From positions 62,001-126,000 of the forward strand of contig NZ_JACJOD010000028.1 of assembly GCF_014695385.1 (NCBI RefSeq): a DNA stretch of 64,000 nucleotides. The letters run 5' to 3'. The stretch is from Trichocoleus sp. FACHB-46 (GTDB taxonomy: Bacteria; Cyanobacteriota; Cyanobacteriia; FACHB-46). Of this stretch, positions 9,737 to 18,276 are shown piece by piece. The position numbers were made by a program, and so were the translations under genes. Below the pieces are notes generated by a model that did not search any database, was not told the origin of the DNA, and saw only the letters and a program-made list of their open reading frames with translations. Numbering within the stretch: the stretch's first letter is position 1; every line of letters begins with the position of its first letter.

Positions 9737-9940
9737 TCAGACAGGCGCACTAGCTAGCCAGTCAAAAACTTGTTCTAGTTGCTCCAGGGAAATGAGGCCG
9801 TATTGCCAAAGGATAATGGGCAGCGAACCAGATTCCTGCTCACATCGTCGTAGAGCCAGCGACATGGAAGCAGCGGAAACTGCGAGTTCGTCTTGCAGAA
9901 AGTTAATGAGTTGAGCTTTACTGCGTCCGGTTTCAATCAT
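9737..9940 (-). CDS. DUF2949 family small protein
   Basis: A 67-residue cyanobacterial protein. AQLINFLQDELAVSAASMSL, then RCEQESGSLPIILWQYGLIS, then LEQLEQVFDWL match the DUF2949 pattern as I know it. It is predicted all-helical; function is unknown. The frame continues upstream to 9994, but the ATG at 9940 has an extended Shine-Dalgarno (AAGGAGGTGA) just ahead, which fixes the start. It stands alone between the alpha/beta hydrolase (convergent) and a long non-coding stretch. Confidence 0.8.
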   Translation of the reverse strand: MIETGRSKAQLINFLQDELAVSAASMSLALRRCEQESGSLPIILWQYGLISLEQLEQVFDWLASAPV

Positions 9941-9943
9941 GGA

Positions 9944-9963
9944 ATATTCACCTCCTTTCCTGG
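9944..9963 (-). promoter_or_regulatory. Extended Shine-Dalgarno for the DUF2949 gene
   Basis: Read on the minus strand, AAGGAGGTGA sits a few bases before the ATG at 9940. It is essentially full complementarity to the 16S 3' end, unusually strong compared with other ribosome sites in this window, and it decides the start. Confidence 0.75.
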
Positions 9964-9994
9964 CAACAGTTTTGGTTGAGTAATTTTGAATCAA

Positions 9995-10508
9995 GCTGTA
10001 TGTAAGCGCTTGCTGTTAGGACAAGTTATCACTTTTGGTGCCAAACAGATCACTTGTCTTTAAACTCTATGTTGAAGCTTTATAGTAATGAGCAATCTTG
10101 ATGAAATACCGATTGCTGATTGAGCGATCGCAAGTTGATATCTTAAAACAGGTGAAGACAATAGAACAGTAAGCCGACTATTCTCTACTGAAATTTTACA
10201 GTTTGAAAAATTATCTTAAAAGTTAATGATGTAGTGCGATTGTTCCTCAGAAAATAATTGTGGCTATTATCCTACAAATGGACAACAAATGGTGCCTCAT
10301 CCTACTGAATTACCTGACTAGGTGATTGTGGAGAGCATCAAACCGATTGGCACTAGGCATACAGCAGTTCTAAATGATTTATGAAGTTGGCGAGTTGTGA
10401 GAGGCACACCGCATTTAAGAATCGCTATATTACATTTCCAGCTAACAGAGAGTTTTGCCTGGAGAAACTTAATCAATTGCGCCAGTGTAGGATAAGTAGC
10501 TGTACTGA
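9995..10508. other. Non-coding stretch upstream of the arsenosugar cluster
   Basis: About 500 bp with stop codons in all frames. AT-rich near 10060-10300. I see no tRNA-like fold, clear operator or terminator. It presumably holds the promoter for the DUF2949 gene on one side and the arsenosugar genes on the other. Confidence 0.5.
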
Positions 10509-11828
10509 GTGGCGACAGCAGTGAGAGAACGCCTGATTATTTTTACGCGTTACCCTGAACCTAGCAAAACGAAAACGCGACTGATTCCGGCGTTAGGGCC
10601 AGAGAGAGCAGCGATTTTGCAACAGCGCATGACAGAACATACATTGGCGCAAGCCCAACTGCTCCAGGCAAGTTTACTCATTGATTTAGAGGTGCGATTC
10701 ACAGGTGGTAATGTCGGTCTGATGCGATCCTGGTTAGGACACGATTTGACTTACCGATCGCAAGGTGAAGGAGACTTAGGACAACGGCTGGCCCAGGCTT
10801 TCCAATCTGCCTTTCGAGCCGGGATGCAGCGCGTGGTGATTGTGGGAATTGACTGCCCCGATTTAGATGCGATCATTCTCGGCAAAGCACTTCAGGAATT
10901 ACAGCAGCATGATTTAGTGTTAGGCCCTGCTACCGATGGTGGCTATTACTTGATTGGTTTGCGGCGACTTGTCCCAAAATTATTTCAAGGTATTACCTGG
11001 AGCACCGATCGCGTTTGGGAACAAACGATCGCGATCGCCCAACAGCATGATTTATCGGTTGGTTCTTTACCGCCTCTAGATGATATTGATCGCCCTGAAG
11101 ATTTAGCGATTTGGGAGCGAGTCAGCCAATCATCTATTACTCAGCTTGGTAACGAGAAAATCTCGATTATTATTCCGGTGCTTAACGAAGCTGCTGCGAT
11201 CGCCCAAACTTTAACGGCGGCTCAGCAAGTGTCGCAGGCAGAAATTATTGTGGTAGATGGTGGCAGCCAGGATGAGACAGTGGCGATCGCGCAATCACTG
11301 GGAGCCAAGGTAATCACGACTGCCCCAGGCCGCGCTCAGCAGATGAATGCTGGGGCAAAGGTTGCCACTGGAGAAGTGTTGCTGTTTCTGCATGGAGACA
11401 CGCTTTTACCTGCTGATTTTGCTACCCAAATTCGGCAAGATTTAATTTCCCCAGGAGTGATTGCTGGAGCGTTTGCCCTCAGTATTAATAGTGCATTACC
11501 AGGAATACGGCTGATTGAGCGGTTAGTGAATTGGCGATCGCGCTACGGGCAAATGCCCTACGGCGACCAAGCTATGTTTCTCCGAGCCAAAACCTTTCAG
11601 CAAATGGGTGGCTTTGCTGATTTGCCAATTATGGAAGATTTTGAGCTGATGCAACGGTTGAAGCAAAAGGGGGCAATCGCGATCGTTCCTGAGCCAGTTA
11701 TCACCTCTGGTCGCCGTTGGGCAAGACTCGGCGTGCTCCGAACCACACTGCTCAATCAATTGATCATCTTGGCTTACTTTTTGGGAGTACCGCGCGATCG
11801 CTTAGCTCGATGGTATCGCTCCCATTGA
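10509..11828 (+). CDS. Arsenosugar biosynthesis glycosyltransferase, TIGR04282-TIGR04283 fusion
   Basis: A 439-residue protein made of two enzymes that are often encoded separately. Residues 1-210 are a DUF2064/TIGR04282-type nucleotidyl/glycosyl transferase (FTRYPEPSKTKTRLIPALGP, VIVGIDCPDLDA, LGPATDGGYYLIGL). Residues about 217-439 are a GT-A family 2 enzyme of TIGR04283 type (ISIIIPVLNEAAAIA, VVDGGSQDET, APGRAQQMNAGA, FLHGDTLLP, IMEDFELMQRLK). Both families neighbour arsM/arsS in arsenosugar clusters and are assumed to attach or transfer the sugar. The start is GTG (10509); another GTG lies four codons later. Two genes downstream (ArsM, ArsS) support the assignment. Confidence 0.85.
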   Translation: MATAVRERLIIFTRYPEPSKTKTRLIPALGPERAAILQQRMTEHTLAQAQLLQASLLIDLEVRFTGGNVGLMRSWLGHDLTYRSQGEGDLGQRLAQAFQSAFRAGMQRVVIVGIDCPDLDAIILGKALQELQQHDLVLGPATDGGYYLIGLRRLVPKLFQGITWSTDRVWEQTIAIAQQHDLSVGSLPPLDDIDRPEDLAIWERVSQSSITQLGNEKISIIIPVLNEAAAIAQTLTAAQQVSQAEIIVVDGGSQDETVAIAQSLGAKVITTAPGRAQQMNAGAKVATGEVLLFLHGDTLLPADFATQIRQDLISPGVIAGAFALSINSALPGIRLIERLVNWRSRYGQMPYGDQAMFLRAKTFQQMGGFADLPIMEDFELMQRLKQKGAIAIVPEPVITSGRRWARLGVLRTTLLNQLIILAYFLGVPRDRLARWYRSH

Positions 11829-12017
11829 ATCAAAGCATCAAGCTAATTTAACCGCACGCTAAACGTATTTCTGACGTTACACTGACCAGAAGTAGTCATT
11901 CACCACAGCGAATTTGTGGGTTTAGGTAGGGCTGAGAAAGTCCATCTAACCAACAAAATTAACCGGGTGAAATCGTAGCCATGAGCTACTGAGGTCACAT
12001 CACGAGAGAGGGTTTCT

Positions 12018-12983
12018 GTGAGTTATCTTGAATCAGTTGCACAGTTTTATAGTGAAGTGGCAGAAACGCCACAGGTGGGGCTTTGCTGCGTGCAAAGTAG
12101 CCCCTTGCAACTGCCTGGTCTAAACATTCCTGGCAAGATGCAGGAGATGAACTATGGTTGTGGGACCACCGTACATGCAACAGAACTAGCAGGTAACCCC
12201 ACTGTTCTTTATGTCGGGGTGGGGGGCGGTTTAGAGGCACTGCAATTTGCCTACTTCTCTCGCCAGCCCGGAGCGGTGATCGCGGTCGATCCGGTTGAGA
12301 TGATGCGGGAAGCGGCTCGCCAAAATCTACAGATGGCTGCCCAAGAAAATGACTGGTTTGACCCTAGCTTCGTGGAAATTCGGGAAGGAGATGCTTTTCA
12401 TCTACCCGTTGCCGATGCTTCTGTAGATGTAGTGGCCCAAAACTGTCTGTTTAATATTTTTGAACCTGCCGATCTAGCTAAAGCACTTCAAGAAGTTTAT
12501 CGAGTCCTGAAACCGGGTGGTCGTCTCTTGATGAGTGATCCGATCGCCACGCGGCCCATTCCAGAGCATCTACAGCAAGATGAGCGTCTACGGGCTATGT
12601 GCTTATCTGGAGCCTTAACTTATGAACGCTATGTTCAGCATCTTGTTCAGGCTGGCTTTGGGCAGGTAGAAATTCGGGCGCGTCGTCCTTACCGTCTGCT
12701 CGATCGCCAAAGCTATGGCTTAGAGGAACATCTCTTATTAGAAAGTCTCGATTCAGTTTCCTTTAAAGTGTCAATTCCGGATGATGGAGCCTGCATTTTT
12801 ACAGGGAAAACCGCCATCTATACGGGGTTAGAACCCTTTTTTGACGACCAAGCAGGGCACGTATTACAACGCGGTCTCCCCGCAGCCGTATGCGACAAAA
12901 CCGCTGCCAAACTTGCAGCCACCATTCCGGATGTGATTGTGACTTCATCCACTTGGCATTATGACGGTGGTGGTTGCTGTTAG
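12018..12983 (+). CDS. arsM: Arsenite S-adenosylmethionine methyltransferase ArsM (arsenosugar type)
   Basis: A 321-residue SAM-dependent methyltransferase. The SAM-binding loop is VLYVGVGGGLEALQF, followed by the acidic residue in VIAVDPVEMM and the VAQNCLFNIFEPADLAKAL segment typical of ArsM. Candidate arsenic-binding cysteines are C23-C24 (GLCCVQ), C48 (NYGCGTT) and later cysteines including the C-terminal GGGCC. It methylates As(III) to mono- or dimethylarsenic species, the substrate for ArsS. The start is GTG (GTGAGTTATCTTG). The gene begins about 190 bp after the glycosyltransferase and runs into the PiT transporter gene. Confidence 0.88.
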   Translation: MSYLESVAQFYSEVAETPQVGLCCVQSSPLQLPGLNIPGKMQEMNYGCGTTVHATELAGNPTVLYVGVGGGLEALQFAYFSRQPGAVIAVDPVEMMREAARQNLQMAAQENDWFDPSFVEIREGDAFHLPVADASVDVVAQNCLFNIFEPADLAKALQEVYRVLKPGGRLLMSDPIATRPIPEHLQQDERLRAMCLSGALTYERYVQHLVQAGFGQVEIRARRPYRLLDRQSYGLEEHLLLESLDSVSFKVSIPDDGACIFTGKTAIYTGLEPFFDDQAGHVLQRGLPAAVCDKTAAKLAATIPDVIVTSSTWHYDGGGCC

Positions 12984-13006
12984 GTGGATCGTTAGAGACA
13001 AGCCTC

Positions 13007-14122
13007 ATGCTTTTGTTTGTGCTATTTTTAGCTACTTGCTTTCTTGCATATTCCAATGGAGCCAATGACAACTTCAAAGGAGTTGCTACTCTATTTGGCA
13101 GCAAAACCACCAGCTACAAAGTCGCGATCGCTTGGGCTACCCTAACGACATTTTTAGGGTCAATCTGTTCAATTTTTTTAGCGGCAACCCTACTCAAAAA
13201 CTTCTCTGGTAAGGGGCTAGTGCCTGATGCGATCGCCAGTGCCGCTGACTTTCACTTAGCTGTAGCTTTAGGGGCAGGAATCACGGTCATCCTAGCCACC
13301 TTCACCGGATTTCCCATTTCTACCACTCATGGTTTAACAGGTGCCTTAGTAGGTGCTGGGTTAGTCGCGATCGGTAGCCAGGTAAATTTTGGTGCCCTAG
13401 GAAGCTCGTTTTTGCTGCCTTTATTGGTCAGTCCTGTCCTGGCGATCGTGCTGGGAAGCTTATTGTACGGGCTGTTTCGGACTTTGCGAGTAACCCTTGG
13501 CATTAAGAAAGAGTGGTGTTTGTGCGTGGGAGAGACTCAGCAGGTGATTCCGATTCCGCAACCAGATGCCACGAATCTGCTCAAGTGTGTGACGACCACT
13601 GACATTGCGGTAGATTCCTTGGACCGTTGTACGCAGCGCTATACAGGTAAGTTTCTAGGGGTAAAAAGTCAACAACTGATTAATGCCCTCCACTTTTTCA
13701 GTGCTGGGACGGTTAGCTTTGCTAGGGGCTTGAATGATACACCTAAAATTGTCTCCTTGCTCTTGGTTGGGCAAGCCTTCTCCGTGCAGTGGGGCATGCT
13801 GGCAGTTGGCTTAGGAATGGCGATCGGTGGCTTAATCAACGCTAAAAAAGTTGCCATCACAATGAGCCAAAAAATTACCAACATGAATGCGGGACAAGGT
13901 TTCTCGGCCAACTTGGTCACAGCCGCCCTAGTGATTGCTGCGAGTCGCTATGGCTTACCTGTATCAACGACGCATGTTTCAGTGGGTTCGATTTTTGGTG
14001 GTGGTTTAATTTCTCGCCAAGCGAACTGGCAGGTGTTTTATCAAATTCTGCTGTCTTGGATTTTAACTTTACCGATCGCAGCCTCTATTAGTGCAGGAAG
14101 TTATTTGCTGCTCCATCGATAG
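13007..14122 (+). CDS. PiT-family inorganic phosphate-type transporter
   Basis: A 371-residue membrane protein with the two inverted PiT signatures: NGANDNFKGVATLFGSKTTS near the start and ARGLNDTPKIVSLLLVGQ in the second half, plus FPISTTHGLTGALVGAG and LPVSTTHVSVGSIFGGG. About ten hydrophobic segments are seen. The family carries phosphate with H+ or Na+ and can be confused by arsenate. Its position between arsM and arsS suggests a role in arsenic or phosphate handling for the pathway, which is inference. The frame can open from a TTG at 12974 overlapping arsM; the ATG at 13007 is preferred. Confidence 0.85.
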   Translation: MLLFVLFLATCFLAYSNGANDNFKGVATLFGSKTTSYKVAIAWATLTTFLGSICSIFLAATLLKNFSGKGLVPDAIASAADFHLAVALGAGITVILATFTGFPISTTHGLTGALVGAGLVAIGSQVNFGALGSSFLLPLLVSPVLAIVLGSLLYGLFRTLRVTLGIKKEWCLCVGETQQVIPIPQPDATNLLKCVTTTDIAVDSLDRCTQRYTGKFLGVKSQQLINALHFFSAGTVSFARGLNDTPKIVSLLLVGQAFSVQWGMLAVGLGMAIGGLINAKKVAITMSQKITNMNAGQGFSANLVTAALVIAASRYGLPVSTTHVSVGSIFGGGLISRQANWQVFYQILLSWILTLPIAASISAGSYLLLHR

Positions 14123-14207
14123 CTTGACGAATCACTCCCTAATTACGGGTTGTGAGGATGATTACTGTTGCGATCGCTTAGCTCAGGAAACTCCAAAGGA
14201 AAAGAGG

Positions 14208-15209
14208 ATGATTCAATCACAATCAAGTCCTAAAACCGTGACTCCTTTCGCGCAAAAGCTGGGTGCGCCCCTCACCAAGCAATCCATTAGCGTTCTCCAA
14301 ATTAATTTAGGCAGGCGTTGCAATTTAGCTTGTAGTCATTGCCATGTGGAAGCGGGGCCAAAACGTACAGAAGAACTGACAGCAGAAGTTTGTCAACAAT
14401 TGATTGAAGTGATGTACCGCTTCCCTCAAATTAAAACCGTTGACTTGACGGGTGGGGCTCCAGAGATGAACTATGGCTTTCGGCCTCTAGTCGAAGCGGC
14501 AAGAGCGACAGGTAAAGAGGTGATTGTGCGCTCTAACCTGACCATCTGTTTTGAGCCAGGATTTGAAGATTTGCCTGAATATTTTGCTCAACATCAAGTC
14601 AGAATAGTGGCTTCCCTACCCTGCTATCAAGCAGACAACGTAGATAAAATGCGGGGCAATGGGGTGTTCGATCGCTCTATTCAAGCTCTGCAAAAGCTCA
14701 ATCAATTGGGGTATGGCGACAACCCCAACTTAATTCTGGATTTAGTTTATAACCCGCCAATTCCGACCACTGAGAAGTTCTCACTCACACCTAATCAACA
14801 GAAACTAGAGCAGGATTATAAAACCTATCTCAAAGAGCAGTTTGGAATTCAATTCAACCAACTATTCACAATCACCAACCTGCCCATTGGTCGAACCAAG
14901 TTTCACCTAGAGCATCGTCATCTGCATCAGCCTTATTTGCAGTTTTTAGAAGACAACTTCAACCCTGCTACTTTAGCCAATTTAATGTGTCGCAACGAAC
15001 TCTCAATTGATTATTTAGGCAATATTTACGACTGCGATTTTAACCAAATGGAAAACCTGCCCGCTAGAACTGGCGCTGGAAAAATGTTGAGCGTCGCAAA
15101 GCTACTGGAAGCTGGGACTCTAGATGTAATTGAAGCTGTCCGTACTGCCAATTTCTGTTATGGTTGTACCGCTGGAAGTGGATCTAGCTGTGGCGGAGCC
15201 TTAGTGTAA
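14208..15209 (+). CDS. arsS: Arsenosugar biosynthesis radical SAM protein ArsS
   Basis: A 333-residue radical SAM enzyme with the [4Fe-4S] motif CNLACSHC, the SAM-binding region DLTGGAPEMNY, and a C-terminal cysteine cluster NFCYGCTAGSGSSCGGALV typical of ArsS. It joins a 5'-deoxyadenosyl group from SAM to dimethylarsenite, the committed step toward arsenosugars. The frame opens upstream at 14091, inside the PiT gene, but the ATG at 14208 (MIQSQSSPKTV) with a GGAAAAG/GAGG-type site matches family length. It is the last gene of the cluster; about 80 bp follow before the SpoIID-like gene. Confidence 0.9.
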   Translation: MIQSQSSPKTVTPFAQKLGAPLTKQSISVLQINLGRRCNLACSHCHVEAGPKRTEELTAEVCQQLIEVMYRFPQIKTVDLTGGAPEMNYGFRPLVEAARATGKEVIVRSNLTICFEPGFEDLPEYFAQHQVRIVASLPCYQADNVDKMRGNGVFDRSIQALQKLNQLGYGDNPNLILDLVYNPPIPTTEKFSLTPNQQKLEQDYKTYLKEQFGIQFNQLFTITNLPIGRTKFHLEHRHLHQPYLQFLEDNFNPATLANLMCRNELSIDYLGNIYDCDFNQMENLPARTGAGKMLSVAKLLEAGTLDVIEAVRTANFCYGCTAGSGSSCGGALV

Positions 15210-15289
15210 CTGATTCAAAAGCCGAGTTATAGTTGAAAACCGTAGGAATAAATAGCTATAGGCCCAACAGTTAAATAGGAGTCCAGACC

Positions 15290-16474
15290 TTGAGCCGTTC
15301 TATGGTAAAGCCTATCTTTAGCTTGATCCAACGCCGCCCTTGGCCACTAATTCCAGTGCTAGGTATGGTGCCGCTCGTGAGCATTTTGTTGATCAGCCAA
15401 AGTCGCCAAAGTGCCCCAGTCGCTCAAGAAACTTCAACAGTCATTTCGGCTTCACCGACTGCCAATCTTGCAGTTCCGTCTCCCACTACAACGCCAACTG
15501 CTGCTAAGAGTGTCGTAAAAACGCCGACTGCCTCTCCCAAAAAATCTACTCAGAAGTCTGGAAGTCCTGCCAAGCCAGCCGCCAACACTAGTCCTGCCTC
15601 TGCCGCTAAAAATCCCAAACCACAAGCTAAAGCTAAGTCTACGGCTCCTGCCAAGCAACAGAAAACCTCTGCCCAGGCTAGTGCAGCACCCATCAGTGCT
15701 AGTGCCGCAGAGAGATTGGCAGCTGCTAAGTCCTCCACAGCAATCGATAGTGTGCTGGAGATCCAGGTGGCGATCGCAGTAGAAGCTAACTCTTTAGCTG
15801 TCGGCACCTCAACACCTGGAGTTATTCTAGACACCAATGGTCAAGTGCTCCGGGAGCTACCTGCCGAATCTGCTTATACTGCTCAGCTCGATGGGTCAGG
15901 CATCACCTTAAATTCATGGCAGCTTCCCAGTGCGGTTTATATTGAACCCACAGAAGGAGGTTTGGTCTACGTGGGCGATCGCTGGTACCGGGGCCGTTTG
16001 CTGCTGATGGTGCGACCTAGCGGTTTGTTAGCGGTGAACCATGTTCTATTGCGAGATTATCTCTACAGTGTGGTTGGCGCTGAGGTTTCTCCGAGTTGGC
16101 CGATGGCGGCTCTGAAAGCTCAGGCGATCGCAGCCCGCTCTTATGCTTTGACTTATTATTTCAAACCTGCAACCGACTTTTATCACATAGGGGATGATGA
16201 GCAGTACCAAGTCTATGCGGGTGCCGAAAAAGAAGCAGACAGGACTTATCAAGCGGTGAATGAAACTGCGGGAGAATTTATTAGTTATCGCGGTGGGATT
16301 GTAGAGTCGCTCTATGCCGCTTCTGATGACATTGTGATTGATGCGCATGGGGGCCGAGGAATGAGCCAATTAGGAGCCTTGAAGTTGGCGGAGGAAGGAT
16401 ATGATTATCGCCAAATTTTAGGCACCTACTACCCAGGCACAGGACTCGCCCGAATCGAAGTAGATCAAGAATAA
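15290..16474 (+). CDS. Secreted SpoIID/LytB-domain protein
   Basis: A 394-residue protein. The N-terminus has a hydrophobic anchor or signal (PLIPVLGMVPLVSILLIS), then a long Ala/Pro/Ser/Thr/Lys-rich linker (about residues 45-140). The C-terminal half is a SpoIID domain (LLAVNHVLLRDYLYSVVGAE, ALKAQAIAARSYALTYYF, HGGRGMSQLGALKLAEEGYD). SpoIID is a peptidoglycan lytic transglycosylase in Bacillus; cyanobacterial relatives are presumed cell-wall enzymes. AGGAG with eight-base spacing points to the TTG at 15290 as start rather than the ATG at 15302. Confidence 0.85.
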   Translation: MSRSMVKPIFSLIQRRPWPLIPVLGMVPLVSILLISQSRQSAPVAQETSTVISASPTANLAVPSPTTTPTAAKSVVKTPTASPKKSTQKSGSPAKPAANTSPASAAKNPKPQAKAKSTAPAKQQKTSAQASAAPISASAAERLAAAKSSTAIDSVLEIQVAIAVEANSLAVGTSTPGVILDTNGQVLRELPAESAYTAQLDGSGITLNSWQLPSAVYIEPTEGGLVYVGDRWYRGRLLLMVRPSGLLAVNHVLLRDYLYSVVGAEVSPSWPMAALKAQAIAARSYALTYYFKPATDFYHIGDDEQYQVYAGAEKEADRTYQAVNETAGEFISYRGGIVESLYAASDDIVIDAHGGRGMSQLGALKLAEEGYDYRQILGTYYPGTGLARIEVDQE

Positions 16475-16538
16475 AGATTTACAGCTCCCCTTCGCTTGTA
16501 CCGGAGGAGAGCAATACGGGAAGGAACCAAAACTCAAA

Positions 16539-16563
16539 ATCCCCCTCCGTTGCGGAGAGGGAT
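16539..16563. repeat. Short imperfect palindrome between convergent genes
   Basis: A G/C-rich inverted repeat with ATCCCCCTCCG on the left and CGGAGAGGGAT on the right around a TTG loop, between two convergent genes. A similar C-rich/G-rich element is found at 34743-34767 behind another gene. It may act as a two-way transcription stop, but no strong T-run follows. Confidence 0.45.
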
Positions 16564-16615
16564 TGGAGAGATCAACTCAAGTTGGAAACTTTGATAAGTA
16601 TTTGCTTCGTTCTCT

Positions 16616-17212
16616 TTAAGAATTAGCGGGTAAAGAGTTGTCCGTTGTTTGGGTAACAGCGGCAGCTAGTTTCTCTTCGTTTTTGCGGCGGATCTTGGCA
16701 TAAAGCTGGATTGTGGCAGCCATTGTAACCACTAAGCCGACCACTACCCAGGCTGTAGCATCGGTGGGCAAGCTGTTTTTGAACACTGCCAGCATCACAA
16801 TTACGACTAGCAGCAGCGTTGGGGCTTCATTTAAGGCTCGCAACTGCCGACTGTTCCACTTGCATTCCCCCTTACCCAATTGTTTGAGCAAGCGACCACA
16901 GTAATGGTGATAGACCAGCAGAATAGCGACGAATCCCAACTTGAAGTGCAACCAGCGATCGTGTAACAGATCCGGTTGGGTATAGAGCATGCCGATCGCC
17001 ATTGCCACTGTCACCGCCATTCCGGGCGTGGTGATGATGTTATATAGGCGCTTTTCCATCAGGGCATACTGCTCTTGCAAGATGGAACGGGCGGGTTCTG
17101 GCTTTTCTTCGGCTTCTACGTGGTAGATGAATAAACGCACTAAATAGAAAAGTCCGGCGAACCAAACTACGACGCCGATGATATGAAATGCTTTAAACCA
17201 GAAATAAGCCAT
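16616..17212 (-). CDS. hemJ: Protoporphyrinogen oxidase HemJ
   Basis: A 198-residue membrane protein of the UPF0093/HemJ family: AYFWFKAFHIIGVVVWFAGL at the N-terminus, then LFYLVRLFIYH, YNIITTPGMAVTVAMAIGML and LHFKLGFVAILLVYHHYCGR. Four or five transmembrane helices are visible. HemJ oxidises protoporphyrinogen IX to protoporphyrin IX in haem and chlorophyll synthesis, and is the form used by most cyanobacteria. The frame begins at 17239, but the ATG at 17212 (MAYFWFKAFH) matches family starts. A polar Lys/Glu-rich tail is exposed. Confidence 0.9.
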   Translation of the reverse strand: MAYFWFKAFHIIGVVVWFAGLFYLVRLFIYHVEAEEKPEPARSILQEQYALMEKRLYNIITTPGMAVTVAMAIGMLYTQPDLLHDRWLHFKLGFVAILLVYHHYCGRLLKQLGKGECKWNSRQLRALNEAPTLLLVVIVMLAVFKNSLPTDATAWVVVGLVVTMAATIQLYAKIRRKNEEKLAAAVTQTTDNSLPANS

Positions 17213-17357
17213 GAATACAATTCTCCCAAACAGCCTCATAACCAGAGTATCCGTTACAGTATGCCACTGGCCGAGCTGCTGACAAGTTGTTTGGCAAGTA
17301 AATTAACGAGCTGTAGTAGTGGAAGCAAAACCCACAGCCATCAAAATTATTACCAAT

Positions 17358-18164
17358 TTAATGATGGTAAAACTGCCGAAAGTCTTCGTCTTCGCTGCTG
17401 AGTTGCACCCATTCCAGCCCTAGTACCCGCAATTTTTCGACTAAGCGAGCACAGGCGGGGCGTTCGGTGGCGTAGTGCCCCGCGTCAATCAAAATTAGGC
17501 CGCGATCGCGACTTTCTTGAAACTGGTGAAACTTGCAATCCGAGGTGAGGTAGGCTTGCGCTCCCGTCTTGACCACAGCGGGAATATAGCTCGCGCCCGA
17601 GCCTCCCAAAACGGCTACCTTTTGAATTGATTGATGCAGATCAGCCGTAGGCGAAAAAATCAACTCAGGGGGTGCAAGCTGAGTTTGAATTCGGGCGAGC
17701 AAATCTTGTAAGGAAAGTGCTGGTTCAAGTAAGCCGACTCGTCCGTAACCAAAGCCATTTTGCGTCGGCACAATCGGGGCAACCTGAGCCAAATCCAAAA
17801 CTTCGGCTAGGACATCTGCTGTACCGTGATTCACCTGGTCAAAGTTAGTATGAGCCGTGTAAATACCAATTTGGTGGGTGAAGGCTAAGCGGGCCATATC
17901 CCCGATGGGGTCACCTTTTTTCAGCGATTTCAGGGGGCCAAAGATTAACGGATGGTGGGCAAAGATTAAGCTGACTGGAATTCCGGCATGTTGGAGGGCG
18001 ATCGCCTCATGCATGACGCTGAGCGTGGGGGTGAGGCAGACTAAAACGTAGGCGGGTTGATCGAGAACTCCTGGCTCTACTTGCCAGCCACAGTTATCCC
18101 AACTTTCCTGCCAACTTGGATTGGCCCAAGCTTCAAACCAGGTAATTAAATCTGCAACTTTCAT
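17358..18164 (-). CDS. NIF3-like dinuclear metal-centre protein
   Basis: A 268-residue canonical NIF3/YbgI family protein. Metal-binding signatures are FAHHPLIFGPLKSL, YTAHTNFDQVNHGTADVLAE and DAGHYATERP near the C-terminus. The N-terminal WDNCGWQVEPG is also typical. Members form toroidal hexamers with two metals per site; the in vivo substrate is unknown. A second, more divergent NIF3 protein lies at 7048-7749. It is leftward, upstream of the hemJ gene but separated by about 145 bp. Confidence 0.9.
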   Translation of the reverse strand: MKVADLITWFEAWANPSWQESWDNCGWQVEPGVLDQPAYVLVCLTPTLSVMHEAIALQHAGIPVSLIFAHHPLIFGPLKSLKKGDPIGDMARLAFTHQIGIYTAHTNFDQVNHGTADVLAEVLDLAQVAPIVPTQNGFGYGRVGLLEPALSLQDLLARIQTQLAPPELIFSPTADLHQSIQKVAVLGGSGASYIPAVVKTGAQAYLTSDCKFHQFQESRDRGLILIDAGHYATERPACARLVEKLRVLGLEWVQLSSEDEDFRQFYHH

Positions 18165-18276
18165 CCCACTTCAGCCACCGACATTCTGCACCCAACCTAG
18201 CACGAGACCGCTTGGATATTAGTTCAGGCGAGGCGAAGCTCTACTCAAACTAATCTAGCTAATCTAGCCCAGAGTT

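Noticed and set aside
17358-18164. Assignment as GTP cyclohydrolase
   Set aside because: NIF3 proteins are often labelled GTP cyclohydrolase 1 type 2, but no catalytic signature of real GTP cyclohydrolases is visible; only the family name is kept.
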